Assembly: GCF_900660525.1 (NCBI RefSeq)
Contig: NZ_LR214970.1
Span: forward strand, 558,001 to 622,000
Direction of reading: 5' to 3'
Origin: Mycoplasmopsis bovigenitalium
GTDB lineage: Bacteria > Bacillota_I > Bacilli_A > Mycoplasmatales > Metamycoplasmataceae
DNA length: 64,000 nt
Part shown: piece after piece, positions 32,972-43,389 of the stretch
Layout: every line of letters begins with the position of its first letter
Numbering within the stretch: position 1 is the first letter of the stretch
Position numbers and translations under genes: made by a program
Notes under the pieces: model-generated
What the model saw: only the letters and a program-made list of their open reading frames with translations
What the model was told of the DNA's origin: nothing
Database searches by the model: none

Positions 32972-33784
32972 ATGAATAAACAATTAAATCTTCTATTTAT
33001 TGGAGATATTTTTGGTCAACCTGGGATTGATATGGTTGCCAAACATTTAGATAATATAAAAAAACAACACAACATTGATGTTACTATTGCTCAGGCCGAA
33101 AATGTTTCAGATCGTAAAGGCTTTATTAAAAAAGATTATGAACAACTAAAAAAAATTGGCATTGATATTTTTACACTTGGGAATCATGTATGAGCACAAA
33201 ATGGCATATTTGAAATAATTGCAAATCCCGACGTGATTAGACCATTGAATATTTCAAACTCATACGCAGGGCATGGCAGCAATGTGTTCAAAATTAATGA
33301 TTGTACACTTCGGGTAACTTCTTTAATGGGAATTTCATTTAACAAATTGCTTCACCCATGAAAAGAGGAATATGCGCAAAACTTTTTTGATGCAATTGAT
33401 AATATCATTGAAAATGGCCAAAAAACTGATTTTCACTTTGTTGATTTTCATGCTGAAACAACAAGTGAAAAAGCTGTATTATCTCAATATTTAGACGGTA
33501 AAGTAGATGCAGTTTGTGGAACACACACTCATGTACAAACCAATGATGCGCATACTTTAAAAAATGGAACATGTTTTATTTCAGATGTTGGTATGGTGGG
33601 GCCATATAATTGTGCAATTGGCGCTAATTTTCAGGAAGTTTATGAACATATGCGCTATGCGAGCAGATCAAAATTTCAAATTTCAAATAATAAATGCCAA
33701 TTTAATGCTGTTATTTTAAAATTAAACACAATTGAAAAACAAAATAACTCAATCGAGTGTATTAAGATACTGCCAAATGACTAG
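32972..33784 (+). CDS. ymdB: YmdB-type metallophosphoesterase (TIGR00282 family)
   Basis: A 270-residue phosphodiesterase with the metal-binding sequence FIGDIFGQPG near residue 9, AQAENVSDRKGF (N ligand), LGNHVWAQ (GNH), VDFHAETTSEK (H) and DAVCGTHTHVQTND. These match the B. subtilis 2',3'-cyclic nucleotide phosphodiesterase YmdB. The Trp after GNHV is TGA. TTGAGG lies just before the ATG. Confidence 0.92.
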
Positions 33785-33816
33785 AAATAATAAATATTTA
33801 TTTGTATAAAAAATAC

Positions 33817-33850
33817 AAAAAAGCCCGAGCAACAAACTCGAGCTTTTTTT
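33817..33850. terminator. Bidirectional terminator
   Basis: AAAAAAGC-C-CGAG pairs with CTCG-A-GCTTTTTTT with one C-A mismatch. It lies between two convergent genes. Confidence 0.85.
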
Positions 33851-33860
33851 ATTTTAATAA

Positions 33861-35168
33861 TTAAATTTTAGTATTTAGCGATCTTTGTTTTTGAGTATTA
33901 ACAAATTTCATGTTTTTATTTTTTGAAGCGTACATTGATATAGGTATATTTAAAAAGATAAAGATAGGATAAGTAATTAATGCTTTAAATTTATTTCACG
34001 GGCTAAAGCGTTTTATTTTCTTTGCTTGTCTAATAATTACACACAGACCCATAATAAAAGTAATTAGATAATAATAGATAAACATAATAGGTAATGATAA
34101 TGCACCTAAATATACTCCTATATTATCAATGTTATTGGCTAATAAAACCAAGTTTAAAGCAGTAATAGTTGTATTTATAATTAACAAAGTAAAGAAAAAT
34201 AATCAAGAAGGCGTAAGCATTGCTATATACTCTAAATAATTAAGTTTTTTCTGTGGGGCTTCCAATTTAAAAAATAAATTTTTAAATAATGTTTTATTGA
34301 TTAAATTGCCCAATTTATAGTTACCAACAGTTCATCGTGTTCTTTGTTTTCAAGATATATTTCAGTCGGTTGGTTGCAAATCATAAAATTTTGCTTGGTC
34401 TACATATACACCTTTATACCCATTTACAAGTGCATCAAAACTAAACTCAGTATCATGAACCATTGATTGATACTTGCCTCAATAATTGTTTTTCTCTAGT
34501 AGACTTGAACGCACCATAAATCCAGTTCCCTCAACCATATGAGGATTTCTAAATGCTGAACGCGTTGTAGCCACTTGCGATACTAAACGATAAAATTCAA
34601 TTGAGTAAGCTGAAGAAATTCAATTATCTTCAAAGTTTTGTGTATCTCTAAACGAAGTAAAATAATCATATTTTTTAGAATCATTAAAAGCATCATTCAT
34701 AATGCTTAATCAATTTTCATCAACAATATTATCAGCATCAAATCATGAAAATGAATCAAAATCCCCAAATTCATCTTTTATTTTTAATAATGTTTCATGT
34801 ACTGCAAAATTTGGCCCAATTAATTGTTTATTAAATCTTTCGTAAACTTTATCAGCCCCTGCTTGCAAAGCAACTTGGGCAGTGTTATCAGTGCAATTAT
34901 CAGCAACCACAAAAACTTTAAAATATTGTTTAGGATATTTCATAGCTTTAAGTGATTTAATTAAATCACCAATAATATGTGCTTCATTATGGGCGGGAAT
35001 GATAATGCAATGATTATTAAATTTATTAGTTTTATTAAAGCGTTTATTTTTTATAAACAAGGCAAAAAAAGTATAAAAAATTTGCAAAAAGAATATTGCA
35101 GTAAATAGGGTGGTAATACCTATACCTATATAAGTAATTATTCTTGTAGCTAGCACTAGTTGTTGCAT
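33861..35168 (-). CDS. Membrane glycosyltransferase family 2 (cellulose synthase-like)
   Basis: A 435-residue protein with an N-terminal membrane helix, GT2 core (IIIPAHNEAHIIGDLI, VVADNCTDNT), FDADN as DXD near residue 143, VHDTEFS in place of the ED motif, a full WKQRTRW for QXXRW, and two to three C-terminal helices. The intact QXXRW suggests processive synthesis or lipid-linked transfer. Several Trp codons are TGA. It is monocistronic and lies close to a lipoprotein gene. Product unknown. Confidence 0.88.
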
Positions 35169-35521
35169 ATAACTTTACTCACTTTCAGTCCAATCTATAT
35201 GGAAAAAATTTTCAAAATTATATATATATATATATAGCAAGTTCTTTTCCACATGCAGCAAACAAAAAGTCGTATATACCTATAAAATGGGCTTATACGA
35301 CATTTGAACTCTTTAAAAGAGTATTCCATATATGAGTGTTTAATAAACTTAAAAATAATGGAAATTTTTCTGAGAAAATGAGTTCTAAAACCTTAATAAA
35401 ACAGGTTAAAAAAATAAAGTAATATAATTTTGTAGCTTTAAATATATTGATATATACATATATACGTATATATCAAACAAGCATAATAATATACTTTATA
35501 AAAACAATGATTAGAGGTGTG
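35169..35521. promoter_or_regulatory. Gene-free region with several inverted repeats and promoter-like boxes
   Basis: Contains an (AT)n run at about 35220-35236, an 8-bp inverted repeat GTCGTATA/TATACGAC (35269-35276 with 35294-35301), a TATAAT box (35423-35428), and an 11-bp inverted repeat TTGATATATAC/GTATATATCAA (35447-35457 with 35466-35476) about 45 bases before the lipoprotein ATG. The last could be an operator. No gene is seen. Confidence 0.5.
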
Positions 35522-36877
35522 ATGAAAAAACATAAATTACTATTAAGTGTTGGAGTTTTATCTTCGACAATATTACCTATCTCGCTAACTTCTTGCCATA
35601 AGCAAGAAGTCAATGAAATCAAAAAAAATACACAAACCACTGAACAAGACAAAGATATTAATACTGTTGCAGCGAATGTGAAAGTTAAATTTATTGGCGA
35701 AGCAAGCAAAACTCATGCAAGCGATGTTAAAGAAAATCAAATTGAATTTACAGACATTGAGGATGGCTATCAAAAAAGCGATGTTAGTTTGCGCCCAGAT
35801 GATAAAAAAGGAATTTTAAGCGTTGAATTCGCAATCCAAAAAGGTGAAGAAAAATCAAATTTAATAACCAAAGAATTTACTGGATTTCTAGTTAAAACCG
35901 ATGAAGAAATAACTACTCCACAAGGCGGCGAACAAGATAACCCAAGTAAACAAACACAACCAGAAAATGGTGTGCAACCTGGCAACCATAGCGAAGACCA
36001 TGAAATTCTTCCAAATGACCAGGCAGATAATGGAAATACAAATACAAGTGAAAAAGATAAATATTTAATGCCCGAATTATATGAACCCTCTGTTAAGGGC
36101 GCACTTTTTGTAGTAAATGAAGAACACAAAAGTGAAATTCCCGCATTATTAGATAAAGTTATTTCAGGTGAAAAATCTGTTCTGAAAATAAGTGATGGAA
36201 AAGTAATATTAGGCAAAGCTGCTGACAAATCTAAAACATATATCACAGTTTCAAATAGTGTCTCTGGATGAGAAAAAGTCAACACAAATAAAGATAGTAA
36301 AAAGGGCAAGGAAGCCAACATTAGCCTTAAGGGCGGCAATAGTCGCGGAATTAAAGTTGTCAAAGAAAATGACAAATACACTCTAAAATGAGTTTTGTTT
36401 GATAAAAATAATAAAAAAGGAACTGAAGAGTTTTCACAAACCCTTGACCTTACACCTCAATCAACATCGGCAAACTCAGAAAATAGTACAAGCACACCAG
36501 AAAACAAGAAACTAAAACCAAACACACAACCTAGCGAATCTCTAAAAGTTGAAAAACAAAACGAGAGTACTTCTCCAGAAAAACAAAAAGAATCAGACAA
36601 ACCACAATCAAATGTAGCAACACCTCCTACAACAGGCAACACTGAGACAAATAGCGATTCAAGTCAACCTCAAAAAGATTCAAATAAAGAAAAAGAACAG
36701 TCAAATAACTCTGAAACCAATCCAAAAGCGGATAAAGAAAAAGAGAAAAAAGAAAAAACCCCTAAAAAGAAAACAACAAGGAAAAAAAGAAAAAAATCTA
36801 ACAAAAAAGCAAAAGCTAAAAAACCTAAAGCAACTGAAGAATCAACGGACAATGGTGAAGTTGATAATCTTGAATAA
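35522..36877 (+). CDS. Surface lipoprotein with lysine-rich C-terminal tail
   Basis: A 451-residue lipoprotein: basic start MKKHK, hydrophobic core and lipobox SLTSC with C25 as the lipidated residue. Residues ~50-125 (VKFIGEASKTHASDVKENQI, GILSVEFAIQKGEE) resemble the mycoplasma Lipoprotein_17-type repeat domain. A Pro/Asn/Gln linker leads to a second domain (~195-325) and then a Ser/Thr/Pro/Lys-rich region ending in a dense run of Lys/Arg (~410-440) and an acidic tip. AGAGGTG precedes the ATG. The basic tail could bind nucleic acid or host glycosaminoglycans; this is inference. Confidence 0.88.
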
Positions 36878-36919
36878 TAAATCTTTTTTTAAGATTATAA
36901 AAATTTGCCAATTTACACG

Positions 36920-36945
36920 AAAATGCGTATCATACGCATTTTTTG
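36920..36945 (+). terminator. Terminator after the lipoprotein gene
   Basis: AAAATGCGTA (36920-36929) pairs with TACGCATTTT (36933-36942) across three bases, with more T after it. Confidence 0.9.
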
Positions 36946-36995
36946 TTGCTTAAATATTTAAGTTAAGTATGTTTAACTACCTTAATTAATTGAAA

Positions 36996-37025
36996 GCAAA
37001 ATAAAAAGCAAGTCTATACTTGCTT
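36996..37025 (-). terminator. Terminator of nox
   Basis: Minus strand AAGCAAGT pairs with ACTTGCTT across four bases, followed by TTTTTATTTT. Confidence 0.85.
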
Positions 37026-37032
37026 AAAATAC

Positions 37033-38397
37033 TTATTTTTTGTAGTTAATACCTAGTGCTTTTAGCATTGGAACTAAGAAGAAGTTAAATGGTTTGTTGA
37101 AGTGAGGTAAGAAGAATACGTCTGTTAGAGCAATTTCTGGTAATGTTAAGCCTTTTTGAATTGCTAAAGCAAACATGTAAATTGTTTCAGCATGAATTGT
37201 TTTACCCCATGAACCTAATTGAACACCTAGTAGTTTTAATGTTTGTTTGTCATAAACAATGGTACATGCAACTTTTTCAGCTTCTCTCATGAATTCTGGT
37301 CTGTCCATATCTTCAAAGTGAACTGATGCAGCGTGTTCAAAACCATTAGCTTTTGCCATTTCTTCTGTGAATCCTGTTCCTGCATAGTGGCAATCAAATA
37401 CATTAATTGCGTTTGTGCCAGCTACGCCTGGGAAAGGAACATTAACGCCGGCAATGTGTAATGCAGCAACTAAACCTGATTTAACAGCGTTTGTTGCTAA
37501 AGCAACGTGTCTACTGTCACCAGTAACAGCATGTTTTAGTGCACATGAGTCACCAACTGCATAGATGTTTTCATCTGAAACTGATCTTTGGAATTCATCA
37601 ACTAAAATTGCGCCGTTTGGTAGTTTTTCTAGGTCAACAAAGTCTGTTCTTGGTTTAAAGCCAATGCACATTACAACTAGATCTGTTTTGTATTCGCCTT
37701 TGTCAGTAACAACACTTGAAACGTCTTTTCCATTTTTTGATCTGAATTCAACAACTTTTTCACCTAAAGCAAGTTTAATACCTTCTTTACGCATGTTAGC
37801 TTGCATAACATTTGTAAATTCTTCACTAAAGTAGTTACCTGTAACACGTTTGTTAACATCGATTAAAGTAACTTTTTTACCTTTTAAGTGGAATGCTTCA
37901 ACAAGTTCAACACCAATGTATCCTGCACCAACAATAGTAACATCTTTAATGTCTTTATCATTTGCGTATTCAATTAATTTTTGAGCGTGTTGGTAAAGTT
38001 TAGATAAAACAATTTTATTGTATTCAATACCTTTGATTTTTGGTTCGATTGGTCAAGTTCCACCTGCAAAAACTAATTTGTCATAAGTGTCTGTGAATGT
38101 TGAACCATCTGCATTGTTACGCACTGTAACTTGTTTTTTAGCTTTATCAATAGCAATAACTTCGTGGTTTGTTTTTAGATTTACACCATAGTCTTGTTTT
38201 AAACTTTCTGGTGATGAGTAAAATAGTCCGCCTGGTTCGTCAAATTCACCAGCAACTCAAACTGCAATACCACAACCTAAAAATGAAGTGTTAGTATTTC
38301 TGTCATAAGCTGTAATTTCAGCATCTTTATTAACAGTTTTTAATGTTCTAATGAAAGATGTACCAGCATGGTTTGCCCCAACTAATATAATTTTCAT
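37033..38397 (-). CDS. nox: NADH oxidase (H2O-forming type)
   Basis: A 454-residue flavoprotein of the NADH oxidase/CoA-disulfide reductase family. FAD-binding VGANHAGTS at residues 6-14, the redox-active Cys at residue 42 (SFLGCGIAVW), the NAD-binding VTIVGAGYIGVELVEAF, and YAVGDSCAL near residue 280 are visible. It reoxidises NADH from glycolysis or arginine/alcohol metabolism with O2. GAAAGGA precedes the ATG. A TATAAT at 38456 to 38451 may be its -10 box. Confidence 0.92.
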
Positions 38398-38547
38398 ATT
38401 GAATCCTTTCTTACGTTCTAATTAGAAACAAAAATTTAAATTTCAATTCAATTATATAGATACTAATAATATGTATAAATATTTTGCCTTAATTTTGCGA
38501 AAATAATTGATTTTATGTTGAATATTGCAAAATTTTATTTCACAAAA

Positions 38548-38573
38548 ATTTAAAAAATTCCCAGTCGGGAATT
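38548..38573 (-). terminator. Terminator of argS
   Basis: Minus strand AATTCCC pairs with GGGAATT across four bases and is followed by a T-run. It overlaps the argS stop codon. Confidence 0.85.
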
Positions 38574-40197
38574 AAATTTTATGCGGGATTGAAATACCAA
38601 TTAATCTCATACCAATTTCAAGAACAATATTAACGGATTTAACAAGCGCGAGCGAGTTATCTTTGTTTTGTTTTTCTAAAATTTTGTCAGTGTTTGAGTA
38701 TCATGAATTAAATTCTTTAGCTAACTTAATTAAATATTGTGTAAGTAAGTTTGTAACTAATTTTTCAACTGATTTTTCAATAATATTAGGAAAATCTAAT
38801 AAGAGTGAAATAAGTTTTATATCGTTTGTATTTTCATATTTTTCAAGATTAAAATCAACTTGCAATGCATTTGCTTTTTCAAGTAATGAATAAGCTCTTG
38901 CGTTAGCATATTGAACTAAAAATGAAGGATTATCATTGGTTTTAGTAGTGGCTAAGTCAATATCAAAGTCAAGTTTTGTATTAGTAGTTCGATCTAAAAG
39001 AATAAAACGAGCTGAATCTGTGCCAACTAAATCAATAAACTCGCGCAATCAAAAACTTGTACCCTTACGTTTTGACATCTTAAACTCTTCGCCATTTTTG
39101 ATTAAACGAACAAGTTGCATACATAGAATTACTAAATTATTGTCATTGTTTTGCAAGTTTTTCATTGCAGATTGCATACGTTTAATGTATCCTGAATGAT
39201 CCGCTCCTCAAACATTTAAAATTAATGGATTTGCGCCATTTGATTTAAATTTAATATCGTGGTAGGCAATATCTGGTAAAAAATAAGTAAATGAACCATC
39301 TGATTTTATTAAAACACGATCCTTATCATCGCCATCTAATGTTGTTTTAAGTCAAGTCGCACCATCTTTTTGGAATGTATTTTCTAGCTTATTAATAACA
39401 TCATAAATTATTTTACTATTGTTTAAATAAAGAGATTTTTCACTGAAATATTTATCGAAATGAACATTAAAGTTTGCTAAATCTTTTTTAATTTCACCTA
39501 AAAACAATTCAACACCTTCATTTTTGAAAATGTCTAAAATTTCATCTTTAAGTTCTTTATCTTTGAATTTGTCTGCATATTTATTAAAAAATTGTTCAGC
39601 AGCCCAAATAATATCTTCACCTTTGTATGATTCTTCTGGCATTGAAAAATCTTTATTGAATTTTTGCTGATAACGTGCAAAAATACTTTGAGCTAATAAA
39701 TTAATTTGATTACCAGCATCATTAATATAGTATTCGCGAGTTACATTTAAACCACTAAAATCACAAATATTAGCAATTGTTGAACCAATTGCAGCATTTC
39801 TTGCATGTCCAACATGTAAATAACCTGTTGGATTAGCAGAAACTCATTCGATATTTATATTGCCTTTTTTTGAACCACGACCATAATTTGCACCTTTGCT
39901 TAAAATTTCTTTTATGCCTGAAACAAATGAATCATTTTTAAGTGTGAAATTGATAAAACCAGGACCAGCAACATCAATAGTTTCAATGTTTAGTTTGTCC
40001 TTTATGTATTGTAATTTTTCAATGATTTTATTAGCTAAATCTATTGGTTTATATTCCTTGTGACCCATTGCAATATTAGTTGCTAAATCGCCATGACTTT
40101 TTGGCTCAGTTAGCATAATTTCACGCTCAATATTTAGTTCTTCAGCAATCTTTTTAAGTTCAATAAGTAATAATTCTTTAATTTGTGATTTTGTCAT
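38572..40197 (-). CDS. argS: Arginyl-tRNA synthetase
   Basis: A 541-residue class I synthetase. The N-terminal additional domain has [11 protein letters not shown]; the HIGH motif appears as HVGHARNAA near residue 125; the KMSKRKG loop lies near residue 380 followed by the DALR anticodon-binding domain. Charges tRNA-Arg, including the ACG species encoded at 55531. Trp codons are TGA. No overlap with rpsO; 89 bases separate them with a hairpin. Confidence 0.95.
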
Positions 40198-40249
40198 AAT
40201 TGAAATTATACTTTAAATTAAAATTGATAATTTTAATAATTAAAAAAGT

Positions 40250-40275
40250 CAAAATAAAACTTGCCAAAGGCAAGT
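40250..40275 (-). terminator. Terminator of rpsO
   Basis: Minus strand ACTTGCC pairs with GGCAAGT across three bases, then TTTTATTTT. Confidence 0.85.
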
Positions 40276-40286
40276 AAGTGGAATAC

Positions 40287-40553
40287 TTATTTTCTTAAGT
40301 TTAGTTCAGTTAGAGCTTTTGAGTATAAATCGAAGTTTTCTTGTTTTAAGTGCGCTAATAAAACACGACGTTGAGCAATTTTAGCCATGAATCCACGACG
40401 TGAGTGGTTATCTTTTGGGTTTGCTTCAAAGTGTTTTTTTAGATCTTCAATTTCAGCGGTTAAAATAGCTATTTGTACAAATGAATTACCTGTATCTTTA
40501 GCATTTTTACCATATTTAGCAACTAATTGAGCTTTTTGTTCTTTTGTTATCAT
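40287..40553 (-). CDS. rpsO: 30S ribosomal protein S15
   Basis: An 88-residue S15 (GNSFVQIAILTAEIEDLKKHF, KDNHSRRGFMAKIAQRRVLLAHL). Binds the 16S three-way junction. AAAGGAG precedes the ATG. A TATAAT at 40640 to 40635 is a candidate -10 box, leaving a leader of about 80 bases in which S15 autoregulation could occur, as known in other bacteria. Confidence 0.96.
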   Translation of the reverse strand: MITKEQKAQLVAKYGKNAKDTGNSFVQIAILTAEIEDLKKHFEANPKDNHSRRGFMAKIAQRRVLLAHLKQENFDLYSKALTELNLRK

Positions 40554-40669
40554 AATAACTCCTTTATTATGTTTTGACCAAGCATAAATTTACATTTAAA
40601 CCTAGTACAAAATTGATTAAGTATAATCTATATGATTATAGCAAAAATACAAAAAAACTAAGTAATTTG

Positions 40670-41536
40670 CTATTTTACCTTTTCAATAAAAAATTCTTTA
40701 GCTTTGGCAAAATCGTCAGGTTTAGTTTCTTCTAAACTGTTTTTATAAAATGGCCTAATTAGTTTGTGAATGATTATTTTACAATGGAATCTTTCAATAG
40801 AAGTTCAATCAAAATCAATCATTTCAATAGTGCGAGTATTGTCTTTTTTTACCAACAGAAGGCAATAATAACCCATCTTATTTATTTCAATATTAGCAGC
40901 ATAAATCCCGGGTTGCATTCTAGTTAAATTATCATCAAAATCCAAAAACAAAATACCGCTGCTTTTTTGAATGAATGCATTAAAGCCAAATTTAAAACAA
41001 TTTAACATGTTGATGACTTCAATTTCGCCTTGTAATGCTAACTCTTTTAGAAAACTTGTCGAAATTTTTTGATTATTTTCAAGTTTTAGCATCTGTACGC
41101 AGTGATAATTGTTATTAAAGCGCGATGCTAAATAATTTATATCGCCTAAAGCGCGGTTGCCAAAGCGAAAATCATCGCCACTTACAATATCGAAATCATC
41201 TTGATTAGTAATCAATTTATCAATAAAACTAACATGTGATAATTGACTAATTTCATTGTATTTTAATTGAATTGCGTTTAAAACGCCATTCATTAAAAAA
41301 CCCTCAAGGCGGTATATCTCATCACAAAAAACTTGATTAGAATTTTTTGGTAAATTTTGTGTATCAGCGAAATAAATTAGTATTATTTCCCTTTCAAAAT
41401 TGTCTTGTTGAGATAAAAAAAGTGCCTTTTCAAGAAGTTTTTTATGTCCTAAATGAAAAGATTCAAAAGAGCCCATTATAAATATTGGCCTTTTGAATCT
41501 TGGTAAATTATTTAGAGTGTAAACTTTTAATGGCAT
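40670..41536 (-). CDS. ribF: RibF-type FAD synthetase / riboflavin kinase
   Basis: A 288-residue protein. The N-terminal FMN adenylyltransferase domain is clear: FIMGSFESFHLGHKKLLEKA (HXGH) and SGDDFRFGN. The C-terminal riboflavin kinase domain is degenerate: the usual GFPTAN loop is not seen, although PGIYAANIEI and IEMIDFDW match later strands. It may make FAD from FMN more readily than FMN from riboflavin. It follows the HAD phosphatase gene by 15 bases and truB lies upstream, the usual truB-ribF-rpsO neighbourhood. Confidence 0.85.
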
Positions 41537-41551
41537 GAATAATATTATAAA

Positions 41552-42388
41552 TTAAATTAGGCGTAACTCTTTTAATTTTAAGTATGCTCCGTCATTTTTA
41601 ACATCGCCAGCAACGTCATTTGCAACATTTTTTAAATATTGCTCAGAGTGGTTCATTGCAACTCCATATGCAGCGTTAGAAACCATTTCAATATCATTTG
41701 AGCTATCGCCAAATGCAATTACATTTTTAGAGTTTTCAATGTTTAAGTATTCACACAATCAGTCAATAGTTTGGCTTTTTGTTACACCTTTAGGGCAAAT
41801 GAAAAGCCCACTGTGTCAATATGAATTGATTGAAACATTTAAATTATTATCTTTGATAACTTTTTCAAAATATTCAACAGCTCGTTTAGTGTGCTCTTCA
41901 CCTTGGGTTTGAATTGTAATGATATGGATATGCTCCTCATCAATTGTATCTAAGTCGAACAATTTCATTTTCGCAGCATGTGGACTTAAAAATCAAGTAT
42001 TTAAATGCGTGCCTTCTGAATAGTAACATCAGTCAAGATCAGTAACGGTTAAACCAGTTGTATCTTCACATTTTAAAACTTCATCATAAATAATTTTTAA
42101 ATCAATAAGACTAATTGTTTTTTCGTAAATTATCTTTTTGTTTTGAAAATCGTATACAAACATTCCATTAGCACCAATAAAAAAATCCAAATCCGGAGTT
42201 TTATCCATTAAATTTCCAATAGTAATAAATTCTCGAGCAGTTGAAAGAGTTGAATAAATATTATTATTTTTTAATTCTTTAAACATTTTGGTAACTGTAT
42301 CACTCAGCGCAGGTGCGGCATAGGGTAAAATAGTTCCGTCAATATCAAAAGCGGCTAACTTAATATTATTTTTCAATTCGCTTTTCAT
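41552..42388 (-). CDS. Cof-type HAD-superfamily phosphatase
   Basis: A 278-residue HAD hydrolase of the Cof/IIB cap type. Motif I AAFDIDGTILPY gives the nucleophile Asp, and motif III/IV is IAFGDSSNDIEM. Such enzymes dephosphorylate sugar phosphates, FMN or similar small molecules; its position between truB and ribF might hint at flavin metabolism, which is inference. AGGAGA precedes the ATG. Trp codons are TGA. Confidence 0.88.
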
Positions 42389-42399
42389 TTTTCTCCTAT

Positions 42400-43251
42400 C
42401 TATTTAGGCAAACGCGAACCAAATAACCTTTTAGGTTTAATTTTTTTTGCATTTGCGGTTATTATTCCCAAAACATTACATTTATCAAATTCTTCGCAGG
42501 TCAATAAATATTCACCATCTTCAATAGTGAATTCAATATCAAGGCCATTTTTAAGCTGAATTAATTGATTAAAACTAACATTAATATGTTGTAAAGAAAG
42601 TAAGGGCGTAAAATTAATTATAGCAACAAAATTGTTGTTGGCAAGCATATTTTTTTGCAGAGTTGAAATACTAGTGCGTTCAAGTTCTTTCATGTAAGAA
42701 AAAGTGTCAAAAGCTAAACCAATGTCATTAGCAAGCGAACGAATATATGTACCGTTGGATACAGTTAATTCAACGGTTAATATTTGATTTGGTTCATCAA
42801 AATCAATTAATTTTGTGTTTTTAACTTCGATATTTTGAGGCTTTAGTTCGAAATCAATATTTTTTCTTGCTAAATCATAACCTCTTGCGCCATTAATTTT
42901 TTTAGCACTAAATAAAGGCGGAATTTGAGTTTTTTGCGAATTAAGTCATTGGATTGCTTTATTAATATCACTTTTTTTTAGGCGATTGACTGATGTGTTT
43001 GTAATTGTGCCTTCTGAATCGTAGGTGGATGTAGATTTTCCGAATTCAATCGAAGTTATATACGTTTTGGTTTTATCCTTGATGTAAGGAATCAATTTTG
43101 TATCGTCATCAGTTGCTACTAAAAGTAGGCCGCTGGCAAGAGGGTCAAGAGTGCCTGTGTGGCCAATTTTTTTTATTTTATTTGTTTTAGCAAAATCATT
43201 TATACATTTAAAAGAAGAGATGCCTTTTGGTTTGTTTAATAAATAAAACAT
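42400..43251 (-). CDS. truB: tRNA pseudouridine-55 synthase
   Basis: A 283-residue TruB. FYLLNKPKGISSF, the catalytic-Asp loop GHTGTLDPLASGLL, YDSEG and SNGTYIRSLANDIG are all present. It modifies U55 in the T loop of tRNAs. I start at ATG 43251, eight bases after AAGGAGG; an in-frame ATG at 43266 precedes this Shine-Dalgarno and is less likely. Confidence 0.93.
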
Positions 43252-43269
43252 AATTCCTCCTTGCAAAAT

Positions 43270-43291
43270 AAATATCGCAAGCGCGATATTT
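43270..43291. other. Hairpin between secDF and truB
   Basis: AAATATCGC pairs with GCGATATTT across AAGC. The minus-strand tail (TATTTTGC) is only weakly T-rich. It may be a secDF terminator or part of the truB leader. 43292-43389 has no gene. Confidence 0.5.
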
Positions 43292-43389
43292 AAATTTTAA
43301 GCAACAAAATCATTTACACCTGGGAAAATTTGTTCGTCATGGCCTGGAGTTACTCAGAATTTGTTAAAATGACGATTTTTAATTCCTTT

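Noticed and set aside
35220-35236. AT dinucleotide run as a phase switch
   Set aside because: It lies about 290 bases from the next start codon in AT-rich DNA and has no clear promoter element; I keep it as a minor note only.
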